From JANRKG01 sp033763635 (GTDB lineage: Bacteria; Cyanobacteriota; Cyanobacteriia; GCF-001939115): a DNA stretch of 16,583 nt. A model generated the notes under the pieces. It searched no databases. It was given only the letters and a program-made list of their open reading frames with translations, and had not been told where the DNA came from. Where the stretch lies: positions 1 through 16,583 of the forward strand of contig JANRKG010000044.1 in the NCBI GenBank assembly GCA_033763635.1. The letters are read 5' to 3'. Numbering within the stretch: position 1 is the first letter of the stretch; each line of letters starts with the position of its first letter. The position numbers and the translations under genes are program-made. Below, in pieces: positions 1 to 6,378 of the stretch.

Positions 1-1053
1 GCGATGGAAATCGTTTACTCGGATGAGGAACTGGAACGCTACATGGTCTATGCGGTTCAGGTGGAGCCAGATCACCCGATTTTGATTGATAAGTTTTTGG
101 AAAATGCGGTGGAAGTAGATGTGGATGCCATCACAGACCAGACAGGTCAAGTCGTGATTGGCGGAATTATGGAACATATTGAACAGGCAGGAATCCACTC
201 TGGAGACTCGGCCTGCTCGATTCCCACCGTCACCCTGCCTGCTAAAGTCCTGGACACAATTCGGAACTGGACTGTTTGCTTGGCGAAGGAATTAAAGGTG
301 ATTGGGCTAATGAACATTCAGTTCGCGGTCCAAGGGGAGCAAGTTTACATTCTAGAAGCAAACCCCCGCGCTTCCCGCACTGTTCCTTTTGTGTCTAAGG
401 CGATCGGGGTGCCTTTAGCGAAATTAGCAGCCCGGATCATGTCGGGCCAGAGCCTGGAACAGTTGAACTTTACAAAAGAAATCATTCCGTCTCATATTTC
501 AGTGAAAGAAGCGGTGCTTCCCTTTGAGAAGTTCCCTGGCACCGATACAATCCTGGGGCCAGAGATGCGATCGACGGGGGAAGTGATGGGGATCGACATG
601 GACTTCGGCAAGTCCTTTGCAAAGGCAGAACTGGCAGCCAGTCAGCGGCTTCCCTTATCGGGAACGGTGTTTGTATCGATGAACGATCGCGAAAAAGCAG
701 CCGTTGTCCCTGCGATCAAGGAATTGATAGATTTGGGATTTAAAGTGATTGCAACGGATGGAACTCGTGCCGTCTTACAAGAACATGGACTGAATGTAGA
801 TTTGGTTCTCAAACTTCATGAGGGCCGTCCCAACGTTCTGGATGCAATTAAAAATGAGAAAGTGCAACTGATCATTAACACGCCTTCCGGAGGGGAAGCC
901 CAGACGGATGCCCGGTTGATTCGGCGCACTGCCTTGACCTACAAAATTCCGATTGTGACAACGATCGCTGGAGCCAAGGCTACCGCCGCTGCAATTCGGA
1001 CCCTGCAATCTCAACCCCTGGAAGTGCGCTCTCTGCAAGAACATTTGGCCTAA
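1..1053 (+). CDS. carB: Carbamoyl-phosphate synthase large subunit, C-terminal part
   Basis: The 5' end lies outside the window; the frame is open from base 1 and stops at 1051-1053. About 350 C-terminal residues are present, against roughly 1080 in the complete protein. The first ~200 residues are the end of the second ATP-grasp (carbamoyl-phosphate) domain, with the motif ILEANPRASRTVPFVSKA around residues 115-132. From about residue 220 the MGS-like allosteric domain follows (VFVSMNDREK, VIATDGT, INTPSGG, IPIVTTIAGA). The enzyme makes carbamoyl phosphate from glutamine-derived ammonia, bicarbonate and two ATP, with the CarA subunit, for pyrimidine and arginine synthesis in the cytoplasm. 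No carA or other pathway gene follows within the window. The identification is very safe. Confidence 0.97.
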   Translation, partial: AMEIVYSDEELERYMVYAVQVEPDHPILIDKFLENAVEVDVDAITDQTGQVVIGGIMEHIEQAGIHSGDSACSIPTVTLPAKVLDTIRNWTVCLAKELKVIGLMNIQFAVQGEQVYILEANPRASRTVPFVSKAIGVPLAKLAARIMSGQSLEQLNFTKEIIPSHISVKEAVLPFEKFPGTDTILGPEMRSTGEVMGIDMDFGKSFAKAELAASQRLPLSGTVFVSMNDREKAAVVPAIKELIDLGFKVIATDGTRAVLQEHGLNVDLVLKLHEGRPNVLDAIKNEKVQLIINTPSGGEAQTDARLIRRTALTYKIPIVTTIAGAKATAAAIRTLQSQPLEVRSLQEHLA

Positions 1054-1077
1054 CTCTGCAAATCATTAGCTTCTTGC

Positions 1078-1117
1078 TCCCTGCTGGAGATCTCTAAACG
1101 GAATGCCCTAGCAGGGA
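1078..1117 (+). terminator. Possible terminator hairpin after carB
   Basis: TCCCTGCT (1078-1085) and AGCAGGGA (1110-1117) form a perfect 8-bp stem with a 24-base loop, 24 bases after the carB stop. It is followed only by TTGTTGCC rather than a clean T run, so it is a weak intrinsic terminator candidate. Confidence 0.35.
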
Positions 1118-1201
1118 TTGTTGCCATACTCAATTAAGAATCTAAACAAAAGCTTAAGAACGAATCGATGATCACTACTTTGTACGACCGCGAAATCATG
1201 C

Positions 1202-1239
1202 AAATTCTGTTTTACAGGATGCATCCTGAAGCAGAATTT
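1202..1239. repeat. Two-part inverted repeat
   Basis: A perfect 14-bp palindrome CAGGATGCATCCTG (1215-1228) is nested inside the outer pair AAATTCTG (1202-1209) and CAGAATTT (1232-1239). The spacers are 5 and 3 bases. As RNA this would be a long hairpin with an asymmetric internal loop; as DNA it could be a dyad operator. No T run follows, so it does not look like a terminator. Function unknown. Confidence 0.6.
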
Positions 1240-1319
1240 CTGGGTAATCTATCGATTACAGCAAAGGGGATTATCCAGAAATTCAGGTGACAGAAGCTAT
1301 ACAATCTTCTCTCAGTAAT

Positions 1320-1337
1320 GTTACACTTGTTTACATA
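1320..1337 (+). promoter_or_regulatory. Candidate HLR1 (RpaB-binding) site
   Basis: GTTACACT (1320-1327), two bases (TG), then TTTACATA (1330-1337) match the published HLR1 pattern (G/T)TTACA(T/A)(T/A)-N2-(G/T)TTACA(T/A)(T/A) at 15 of 16 constrained positions. HLR1 is bound by the response regulator RpaB and controls many photosynthesis and high-light genes in cyanobacteria. It ends 23 bases before the start codon of a small membrane-protein ORF. A TATACAAT sequence at 1298-1305 could be an associated -10 element, but no good -35 is seen. Confidence 0.5.
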
Positions 1338-1360
1338 AGAGGCAACATTAAAGAGGGTAT

Positions 1361-1525
1361 ATGACAATAGAATTTTTTGGATTGTTTTTCGGATTAACTG
1401 AACTTTCCTTGCTATTGGGAATGGTAGGGTCTGTCCTGGTTATTGCAAAACCAAAATCCTCTGCATACTCCGTAGTTCCCATTGTGGTTCCCGTCAGGAA
1501 CCCTCTCCTCCCTCGCCGTTTCTAA
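1361..1525 (+). CDS. Putative 54-residue single-pass membrane protein
   Basis: This short ORF starts with ATG, preceded by AAGAGGG at 1351-1357, a usable but closely spaced ribosome binding site, and stops at TAA 1523-1525. The product begins MTIEFFGLFFGLTEL; residues 5 to about 29 are strongly hydrophobic and would form one membrane helix. A proline/valine-rich, positively charged tail follows (PIVVPVRNPLLPRRF). I do not recognise it; it is not one of the small photosystem or cytochrome b6f subunits that I can recall. Support for a real gene is the ribosome binding site, the coherent helix-plus-basic-tail layout and the HLR1-like site just upstream. It could still be a chance ORF in the leader of the downstream sigma factor gene. 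Confidence 0.45.
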   Translation: MTIEFFGLFFGLTELSLLLGMVGSVLVIAKPKSSAYSVVPIVVPVRNPLLPRRF

Positions 1526-1618
1526 GTCTTTCTGAGTCCGATCTTTAAAGATTGTGTCGTTGAAGCGCTTAGTTTATATCCTTCCTGAAAGTTAACAGGG
1601 AGGATATTCGCATCAGTT

Positions 1619-1647
1619 TTGAGTTGTTCTCAGAATTCTGCTATAAT
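1619..1647 (+). promoter_or_regulatory. Promoter of the sigD-like gene
   Basis: A -35-like TTGAGT (1619-1624), an exact 17-base spacer and a perfect -10 TATAAT (1642-1647) make this the best sigma-70 promoter in the window. Transcription would begin near 1653-1655, only about 8-10 bases before the ATG at 1663. It argues against the longer reading frame that could start at TTG 1624, because that codon overlaps the -35 box. Confidence 0.65.
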
Positions 1648-1662
1648 CGCCTGTTTATTATT

Positions 1663-2619
1663 ATGAAAGTATCCCAAGCCTCTACAGATCTGGTTCGTAC
1701 TTACTTACGTGAAATTGGGCGTGTTCCACTCCTGACCCATGAACAGGAAATTCTTTACGGAAAGCAGGTGCAGCGTGTCGCCCTGTTGTATGAAGTGAGA
1801 GATACGCTTCAAGAAAAGATAGGCCGTTTACCTGAAGTAGAAGAATGGGCGCGACACGTTGGCCTTTCCCTGGGGGAATTAGAGCAGGCGGTTGAAGAAG
1901 GGGAATACGCCAAACGCAAAATGGTAGAGGCCAACCTTCGATTGGTGGTTTCCGTTGCCAAGAAATATATCAAGCGTAATGTTGATCTGCTTGACCTTAT
2001 TCAGGAAGGAACGATCGGTATGCAGCGGGGGGTTGAGAAGTTTGACCCCACGAAGGGATATCGATTTTCGACCTACGCCTACTGGTGGATTCGGCAGGCA
2101 ATTACACGGGCCATCGCAGAGAAAGGTCGGACGATTCGCCTCCCGATTCACATTACAGAGAAGCTGAACAAGATTAAAAAGGCCCAGCGACAATTGGCCC
2201 AACAATTGGGAAGGGCGGCAACGGTAGGTGAATTGGCGGAAGCGCTGGAACTTACCCCCAAGCAAGTTCGTGAGTATCTGGAGCGTGCCCGACTGCCTCT
2301 GTCTCTCGATTTGAAGGTTGGGGACAACCAGGACACGGAATTGGGAGAACTGTTGGAGGACACTGGTGCTTCCCCTGAGGATTTTGTGTCTCAGTCTTCA
2401 CTTCGCTCGGATTTAGAAAAACTCATGGCGGATTTGACTCCTCAACAGCAGCAGGTGTTGGCCCTGCGTTTTGGGTTGGAGGATGGCAAGGCGATGACGC
2501 TGGCGAAGATTGGCGATCGTCTAAACATCAGCCGCGAGCGGGTGCGCCAAATTGAGCGGGAAGCCCTGACAAAGTTACGGAAGCGGAAAGCCGATATGCG
2601 TGAGTACCTGGCAAGTTAG
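1663..2619 (+). CDS. sigD: Group 2 RNA polymerase sigma factor, SigD-like
   Basis: The 318-residue product has region 1.2 (TDLVRTYLREIGRVPLL, residues 8-24), region 2 (residues 87-157, with the RFSTYAYWWIRQAITRAI core for -10 recognition), region 3 (about 166-240) and region 4.2 with its helix-turn-helix (TLAKIGDRLNISRERVRQIE). It lacks the acidic region 1.1 of the principal sigma, so it is a group 2 factor: dispensable and typically used under light, stress or nutrient change. Length and the QEGTIGMQRGVEKFDPTKGY variant of region 2 resemble SigD, but the letter is assigned from memory and could be wrong. I chose ATG 1663, which is where homology begins; a TTG at 1624 would overlap the promoter. 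There is no Shine-Dalgarno sequence, in keeping with a nearly leaderless mRNA. Confidence 0.93.
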   Translation: MKVSQASTDLVRTYLREIGRVPLLTHEQEILYGKQVQRVALLYEVRDTLQEKIGRLPEVEEWARHVGLSLGELEQAVEEGEYAKRKMVEANLRLVVSVAKKYIKRNVDLLDLIQEGTIGMQRGVEKFDPTKGYRFSTYAYWWIRQAITRAIAEKGRTIRLPIHITEKLNKIKKAQRQLAQQLGRAATVGELAEALELTPKQVREYLERARLPLSLDLKVGDNQDTELGELLEDTGASPEDFVSQSSLRSDLEKLMADLTPQQQQVLALRFGLEDGKAMTLAKIGDRLNISRERVRQIEREALTKLRKRKADMREYLAS

Positions 2620-2624
2620 AGACC

Positions 2625-2662
2625 GGGATGGGAAACCCCTCCCGCTTTGAGTTCGGTTTTTC
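2625..2662 (+). terminator. Terminator after the sigD-like gene
   Basis: GGGATGGG (2625-2632), loop AAA, then CCCCTCCC (2636-2643) form an 8-bp stem with one mismatch, 6 bases after the stop codon. A TTTTT run follows at 2657-2661, somewhat distant from the stem. Confidence 0.5.
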
Positions 2663-2754
2663 TCACCTGCTTGCTTAAAGCTCCTTGTTACATTAAACAT
2701 ATTGAAACGTTACAGCCCTTTTAACCAAGAGGGTTGCGCTTAAGGAGATTCAAG

Positions 2755-3096
2755 GTGAATAACCAGCCCAACCAAATTTCAGGACTTTTTGGAGGCCCCT
2801 CAGAACAGCCCGATTCGCTGTGGCACTATGTCCAATCCCTTAGCCCCGAAGCGATCGCCCAACTATCACGCCCGACATCCCCTGAAGTGTTTCAGGTGAT
2901 GGAACGGAATATTATTGGCTTATTGGGTGGCTTGCCCGCTGAACATTTTGATATCACTATCACAACAAACCGTGAACAACTGGGTCGTTTGTTGGCATCT
3001 GCGATGATGAGTGGTTATTTCCTCCGGAATGCCGAGCAACGGATGAGCTTTGAACAAGCTTTCGAGATGACCCAATCTCCCTCCAATGCTGAGTAA
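2755..3096 (+). CDS. DUF760 family protein
   Basis: The 113-residue product belongs to DUF760, a family of small soluble proteins found in cyanobacteria and plant plastids, whose biochemical role I cannot state. Recognisable features are the start of the domain (DSLWHYVQSLSPEAIAQLSRPTSPEV, roughly residues 20-45), the central NIIGLLGGLPAEHFDITITT segment and MMSGYFLRNAEQRM. GTG 2755 is chosen as start because AAGGAG lies at 2742-2747, seven bases upstream. The alternative TTG at 2734 would place that ribosome binding site inside the gene. A perfect HIP1 octamer is present at 2851-2858. The gene sits between the sigma factor and mutY, all on the same strand, with 15 bases to the mutY start. 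Confidence 0.85.
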   Translation: MNNQPNQISGLFGGPSEQPDSLWHYVQSLSPEAIAQLSRPTSPEVFQVMERNIIGLLGGLPAEHFDITITTNREQLGRLLASAMMSGYFLRNAEQRMSFEQAFEMTQSPSNAE

Positions 3097-3111
3097 TGAC
3101 GGCTGATATTC

Positions 3112-4263
3112 GTGAGTGAGGGTTCCCATTCGCAGAAACAAGAGTCCCCGGTTGGGCAATCCCATGCCCTATCGGGGACTCTTGTTTCACAGTTACGCGC
3201 TTCCCTCTTAGACTGGTATCGTGATCAGGGGCGTGAGCTCCCCTGGCGACATGATCGTGATCCTTACAAAATCTGGGTTTCTGAGATTATGCTTCAGCAA
3301 ACCCAGGTGAAGACAGTCATTCCCTACTTTCAGCGCTGGTTGATGCGTTTTCCGACGATCGCGACTCTGGCCCATGCTCCCCAGCAGGAAGTCCTCAAAG
3401 CCTGGGAGGGACTGGGTTACTATGCACGGGCCAGAAATTTGCATCGAGCGGCTCAAGAAATTGTGGCTCACCATCAGGGCCAGTTTCCTGCTGACCTGAA
3501 AACTGTTTTAGGGTTGCCGGGGATCGGTCGCACCACAGCGGGAGGAATTCTCAGTGCTGCTTTTAATCAACCTATCCCAATTTTGGATGGTAATGTTAAA
3601 CGAGTGTTGGCCCGGTTGATTGCGTTATCCGTTCCGCCGACCCGATCCCTTCCCCTGCTCTGGCAGGTGTCTGAAGCGATCCTGGACCCAGCCCAACCCA
3701 GAGATTTTAATCAAGCATTGATGGATCTGGGAGCGACTCTGTGTACTCCCCAAAAACCCGCCTGTTTGTTGTGTCCCTGGAACCCATTCTGCCAAGCCTA
3801 TTCTCAAAACTTACAAACTCAAATTCCCATGACAGAAGCTCGTTCTCCTATCCCCCACAAGTCGATCGGTGTTGCTGTGATCTGGAATGATCAGGGCCAG
3901 ATTCTGATCGATCGCCGCAAACAAAAAGGACTGCTGGGAGGATTGTGGGAGTTTCCGGGAGGCAAAGTAGAACCTGAGGAAACGGTGCCTGACTGTATTG
4001 TGCGGGAGATTCGAGAAGAATTGGGGATCGGGATTGAGGTGGGTGAATCGCTGATTACAGTGGATCACACCTATACCCATTTTCGGGTGACTCTGAATGT
4101 GTATGAGTGCCGTTATGTAGAAGGGGAACCTCAACCGATCGAGTGTGATGAAGTGCGGTGGGTGAACCCAGAGGATCTCTCACAATATCCGTTCCCGAAA
4201 GCGAATATTCACATCATTGAGGCGATTCAAAAGAAATTGGCTTCTCTCAAACCTGGAGAGTAG
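3112..4263 (+). CDS. mutY: A/G-specific adenine DNA glycosylase with C-terminal Nudix domain
   Basis: MutY removes adenine mispaired with 8-oxoguanine in base excision repair. The 383-residue protein shows the catalytic Glu (E58 in SEIMLQQTQV), the helix-hairpin-helix (LPGIGRTTAGG, 135-145), the catalytic Asp (D159 in ILDGNVKRVLAR) and the four [4Fe-4S] cysteines C211, C218, C221 and C227 in C-X6-C-X2-C-X5-C spacing. The C-terminal domain has a complete Nudix box (G284, E290, R298, E299, E302, E303, G305), which E. coli MutY lacks. GTG 3112 is the only usable start: an in-frame stop lies at 3097 and no ATG, GTG or TTG follows before the catalytic core. Residues 1-27 are an extension relative to E. 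coli MutY, most of it encoded by a palindrome (3135-3188). No clear ribosome binding site is seen, so translation may be coupled to the DUF760 gene. Confidence 0.96.
   Translation: MSEGSHSQKQESPVGQSHALSGTLVSQLRASLLDWYRDQGRELPWRHDRDPYKIWVSEIMLQQTQVKTVIPYFQRWLMRFPTIATLAHAPQQEVLKAWEGLGYYARARNLHRAAQEIVAHHQGQFPADLKTVLGLPGIGRTTAGGILSAAFNQPIPILDGNVKRVLARLIALSVPPTRSLPLLWQVSEAILDPAQPRDFNQALMDLGATLCTPQKPACLLCPWNPFCQAYSQNLQTQIPMTEARSPIPHKSIGVAVIWNDQGQILIDRRKQKGLLGGLWEFPGGKVEPEETVPDCIVREIREELGIGIEVGESLITVDHTYTHFRVTLNVYECRYVEGEPQPIECDEVRWVNPEDLSQYPFPKANIHIIEAIQKKLASLKPGE
3135..3188. repeat. 54-bp palindromic element inside the mutY reading frame
   Basis: GAAACAAGAGTCCCCG (3135-3150) and CGGGGACTCTTGTTTC (3173-3188) are perfect 16-bp inverted repeats. 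The 22-base centre holds a second nested pair, GGGCA (3154-3158) and TGCCC (3165-3169). The length, 54 bp, is a multiple of three. In frame it encodes residues 8-26 of MutY; the opposite strand reads nearly the same peptide (KQESP...GTLVS in both directions). It could be an inserted palindromic repeat, or a transcription-attenuating hairpin between the DUF760 gene and mutY. Confidence 0.85.
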
Positions 4264-4266
4264 GAA

Positions 4267-4370
4267 GAGATTTCCAGAAAACAGTTCCCTGCTGGTTTCG
4301 ACTTCGCTCAACCAGCAACCGTGCCCTGAGCAAAGTCGAAGGGCACCCACAGGTAAATTCTGTTCAAAAA
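4267..4370. repeat. Dispersed two-hairpin repeat, copy R1
   Basis: Two adjacent stem-loops: GCTGGTT (4291-4297) with AACCAGC (4310-4316), and GTGCCCT (4321-4327) with AGGGCAC (4340-4346). Their 12-base loops, TCGACTTCGCTC and GAGCAAAGTCGA, are complementary to each other at 11 of 12 positions. The flanks (AGATTTCC...AAAACA on the left, CCCACAGGTAAA on the right) match the copy at 5919-6031, so the whole ~105-bp unit is a dispersed repeat. It lies right after the mutY stop. Confidence 0.75.
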
Positions 4371-4385
4371 ACGCTCAGTACAGAC

Positions 4386-4423
4386 AAAAATCAGAAAACG
4401 GGCAGCCTTTTAGGATGCCCGTT
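4386..4423 (-). terminator. Terminator of fbaA (minus strand)
   Basis: AACGGGCAGCC (4397-4407), loop TTTTA, GGATGCCCGTT (4413-4423) form an 11-bp stem with one mismatch. Read on the minus strand the hairpin is followed by TTTTCTGATTTTTG, a T-rich tail, so it is oriented to stop fbaA transcripts. It may also end mutY transcripts from the other side, but there is no T run in that direction. Confidence 0.75.
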
Positions 4424-4472
4424 GCGATTACACTGAACCTAATCTTGTTTACACGTCTAGAGAAAAGAGACC

Positions 4473-5552
4473 TTAGACGGTAACAGCTTTCTTAGCAACT
4501 TGAGCCAGTTCACCCTTCGCATACTTCGCAGCGTATTCTTCCAGGGAAATTTGCTTGATCTTGCTGGCGTTTCCAGCGGCCCAGAATTGCTGATAGCGAT
4601 CGGCACACACTTTTTGCATGTACTTGATGGAGGGCTTCAGGAAATGACGGGGATCAAATTCCTTCGCATCCTTGGTCAGGGCTTCCCGAACCGCAGCGGT
4701 AATCGCCAAACGGTTGTCGGTGTCGATGTTCACCTTACGAACCCCACTCTTGATTCCTTTTTGAATTTCTTCAACAGGCACCCCGTAGGTTTCAGGAATC
4801 GCTCCACCGTGTTGGTTGATCAGAGCAATCAGGTCTTCGGGAACAGAAGAAGAACCGTGCATCACCAAGTGGGTATTTGGCAGACGGCTATGGATTTCTT
4901 CAATGCGGCTGATTGCCAGAATTTCGCCTGTGGGCTTCCGGGTGAACTTGTAAGCACCGTGGCTGGTTCCAATCGCAACCGCCAGAGCATCCACCTGGGT
5001 CCGCTCAACGAAGTCTACCGCTTCATCGGGATCGGTCAACAGCATGGAGTGGTCCAATTCACCCTCAAAGCCGTGGCCGTCTTCGGCTTCACCTTTGCCC
5101 GTTTCCAGAGAACCCAAGCAACCCAGTTCACCTTCAACAGAAGCACCAATGGCGTGAGCGACCTTCACAACTTCGCTGGTGACAGCAACATTGTAGTCAT
5201 AGCTCGCGGGGGTCTTGGCATCAGCTTCCAAGGAACCGTCCATCATCACACTGGTAAAACCGTTCTTAATGGCGGAGTAGCAGGTTGCAGGCTCATTCCC
5301 GTGATCCTGGTGCATCACGATGGGGATGTGGGGATAGGTTTCGACCGCAGCCAGAATCAGGTGACGGAGGAAATTTTCACCGGCATACTTACGAGCACCC
5401 CGAGAAGCTTGTAGGATAACGGGGCTGTCAGTTTCATGGGCAGCTTGCATGATCGCCTGGATCTGCTCCATGTTGTTGACGTTAAATGCAGGAATGCCGT
5501 AACCGTTCTCAGCCGCGTGATCCAACAACAGCCGCATAGGTACGAGCGCCAT
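4473..5552 (-). CDS. fbaA: Class II fructose-1,6-bisphosphate aldolase
   Basis: The zinc-dependent aldolase interconverts fructose-1,6-bisphosphate with dihydroxyacetone phosphate and glyceraldehyde-3-phosphate, and sedoheptulose-1,7-bisphosphate in the Calvin cycle. The 359-residue protein has the class II motifs in order: HQDHG (81-85, catalytic Asp83 and metal ligand His84), SVEGELG (138-144), GTSHGAYK (195-202, His198), VMHGSSS (230-236, metal ligand His232) and NIDTD (275-279, phosphate binding). Length and the long insert before SVEGELG fit the class IIB (CbbA-type) form used by cyanobacteria. ATG 5552 is preceded by a strong AGGAGG seven bases upstream. The gene stands alone on its strand, with a terminator at 4386-4423. 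The antisense frame across it is long, but only because of codon bias. Confidence 0.97.
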   Translation of the reverse strand: MALVPMRLLLDHAAENGYGIPAFNVNNMEQIQAIMQAAHETDSPVILQASRGARKYAGENFLRHLILAAVETYPHIPIVMHQDHGNEPATCYSAIKNGFTSVMMDGSLEADAKTPASYDYNVAVTSEVVKVAHAIGASVEGELGCLGSLETGKGEAEDGHGFEGELDHSMLLTDPDEAVDFVERTQVDALAVAIGTSHGAYKFTRKPTGEILAISRIEEIHSRLPNTHLVMHGSSSVPEDLIALINQHGGAIPETYGVPVEEIQKGIKSGVRKVNIDTDNRLAITAAVREALTKDAKEFDPRHFLKPSIKYMQKVCADRYQQFWAAGNASKIKQISLEEYAAKYAKGELAQVAKKAVTV

Positions 5553-6064
5553 AGATGATCCTCCTAAAATTTGTCGTTAAATCAGCCAATTTGCCTTACT
5601 GCCCTTCAGAAACTCCCTGTCTTCGTACCTGAAACCTCTAATAAAAGTCCAGGTGGTTTGTACCAGGGTCTTCAGAAAAATTTATGGACAAGCTTGTTTC
5701 TTAGGATAATCTTAAGATACTTTCGGAATCTGGTATAGAAAATCCCTTTCATCAGTTATTTTCTTTCGCAGACAATAGAGAAATTTTCTAGTGAACGGCT
5801 GATCCCATTGAGAAATACGCGAAACCACTTTAGAGAAAGCACTCTAGAAGTTCTTATGCGCAGTTCTGTCCGGCCTTCCTAAGCCATCTTTTGAGTTGGT
5901 AAGCCCTCAAAATTCTTAGGAGATTTCTCGAAAACAATTTCTCTGCTAGTTTCAGCTACGCTCAACCAGCACCCGCGCCCTGAGCATAGCCGAAGAGCAA
6001 CCCACAGATAAACTCTTTTCTGAAAATCTCCTTATATATTTTCTAAAATTTATGTCTTAAAAAA
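5553..6064. other. Gene-free stretch upstream of fbaA
   Basis: No ORF with coding character is seen here. It contains the fbaA ribosome binding site, an imperfect 17-base dyad CTTAGGATAATCTTAAG near 5699-5715 (one mismatch, possible operator), the R2 repeat (5919-6031), and a T run (minus strand, 6064 down to 6059) directly after the tRNA. I could not fix the fbaA promoter with confidence. Confidence 0.6.
5919..6031. repeat. Dispersed two-hairpin repeat, copy R2, MITE-like
   Basis: This ~113-bp unit is bounded by an 8-bp terminal inverted repeat, GGAGATTT (5919-5926) and AAATCTCC (6024-6031). Both ends are flanked by a direct TTA (5916-5918 and 6032-6034), which looks like a 3-bp target duplication. 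The interior aligns with R1 (4267-4370): GCTAGTT (5945-5951) with AACCAGC (5964-5970), then a decayed second stem. The loops TCAGCTACGCTC (5952-5963) and GAGCATAGCCGA (5982-5993) are complementary at 10 of 12 positions. No coding capacity; any mobility would need a transposase supplied in trans. Confidence 0.65.
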
Positions 6065-6136
6065 TGGGTCGCCTGGGATTCGAACCCAGAACTATTCGGT
6101 TAAAAGCCGAGTACTCTACCGTTGAGTTAGCGACCC
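6065..6136 (-). tRNA. trnK-UUU: tRNA-Lys (UUU)
   Basis: The minus strand folds as a complete cloverleaf of 72 bases: acceptor GGGTCGC/GCGACCC, D arm ACTC...GAGT, anticodon loop CTTTTAA with anticodon TTT, T arm CTGGG-TTCGAAT-CCCAG and discriminator A. The 3' CCA is not encoded; a run of T follows directly and probably terminates the transcript. There are no other tRNAs nearby. Confidence 0.95.
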
Positions 6137-6378
6137 CTGATGAACAACTAGACGACAGAAATCTAGAATAGAGAGTCTAGAAACTAATTTTTTTAACCAG
6201 TTATATTTTTGGCTGGTCTTACTTTTAACTAGACTTTTTAACTAGACTTTTTCGCTTGAATATTTTCAAGCACTTTCATAAAGATAGCACAAAAAGAGAT
6301 GTTTCTCGTAAATCTATATCAAATCTAAAAAAATCAAAAAGTTCCTATGCCAAGCAATGCAAGATAGTTCTGTTTTTG
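6137..6378. other. AT-rich spacer between tRNA-Lys and the methyltransferase
   Basis: No gene is visible. The stretch holds a 12-13 bp tandem duplication (CTTTTAACTAGA at 6222-6233, CTTTTTAACTAGA at 6234-6246, then CTTTTTC), a perfect CTTGAA-TATT-TTCAAG hairpin (6255-6270), which may help end methyltransferase transcripts, and two TCTAGA hexamers. The tRNA promoter must lie here on the minus strand but is not obvious. Confidence 0.5.

Noticed and set aside
2687..2716. HLR1-like pair GTTACATT and GTTACAGC before the DUF760 gene
   Set aside because: The second half-site breaks the last two positions, the spacing is 22 bp and no third half-site lies between them, so I do not call it.
4217..4483. 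88-residue plus-strand ORF across the mutY end and repeat R1
   Set aside because: It is made of out-of-frame mutY sequence plus the structured repeat and the fbaA terminator; no coding character.
4500..5414. Long open frame (304 residues) on the plus strand antisense to fbaA
   Set aside because: It is the mirror of a highly expressed gene with strong codon bias, has no ribosome binding site and no domain I recognise; fbaA on the other strand explains it.
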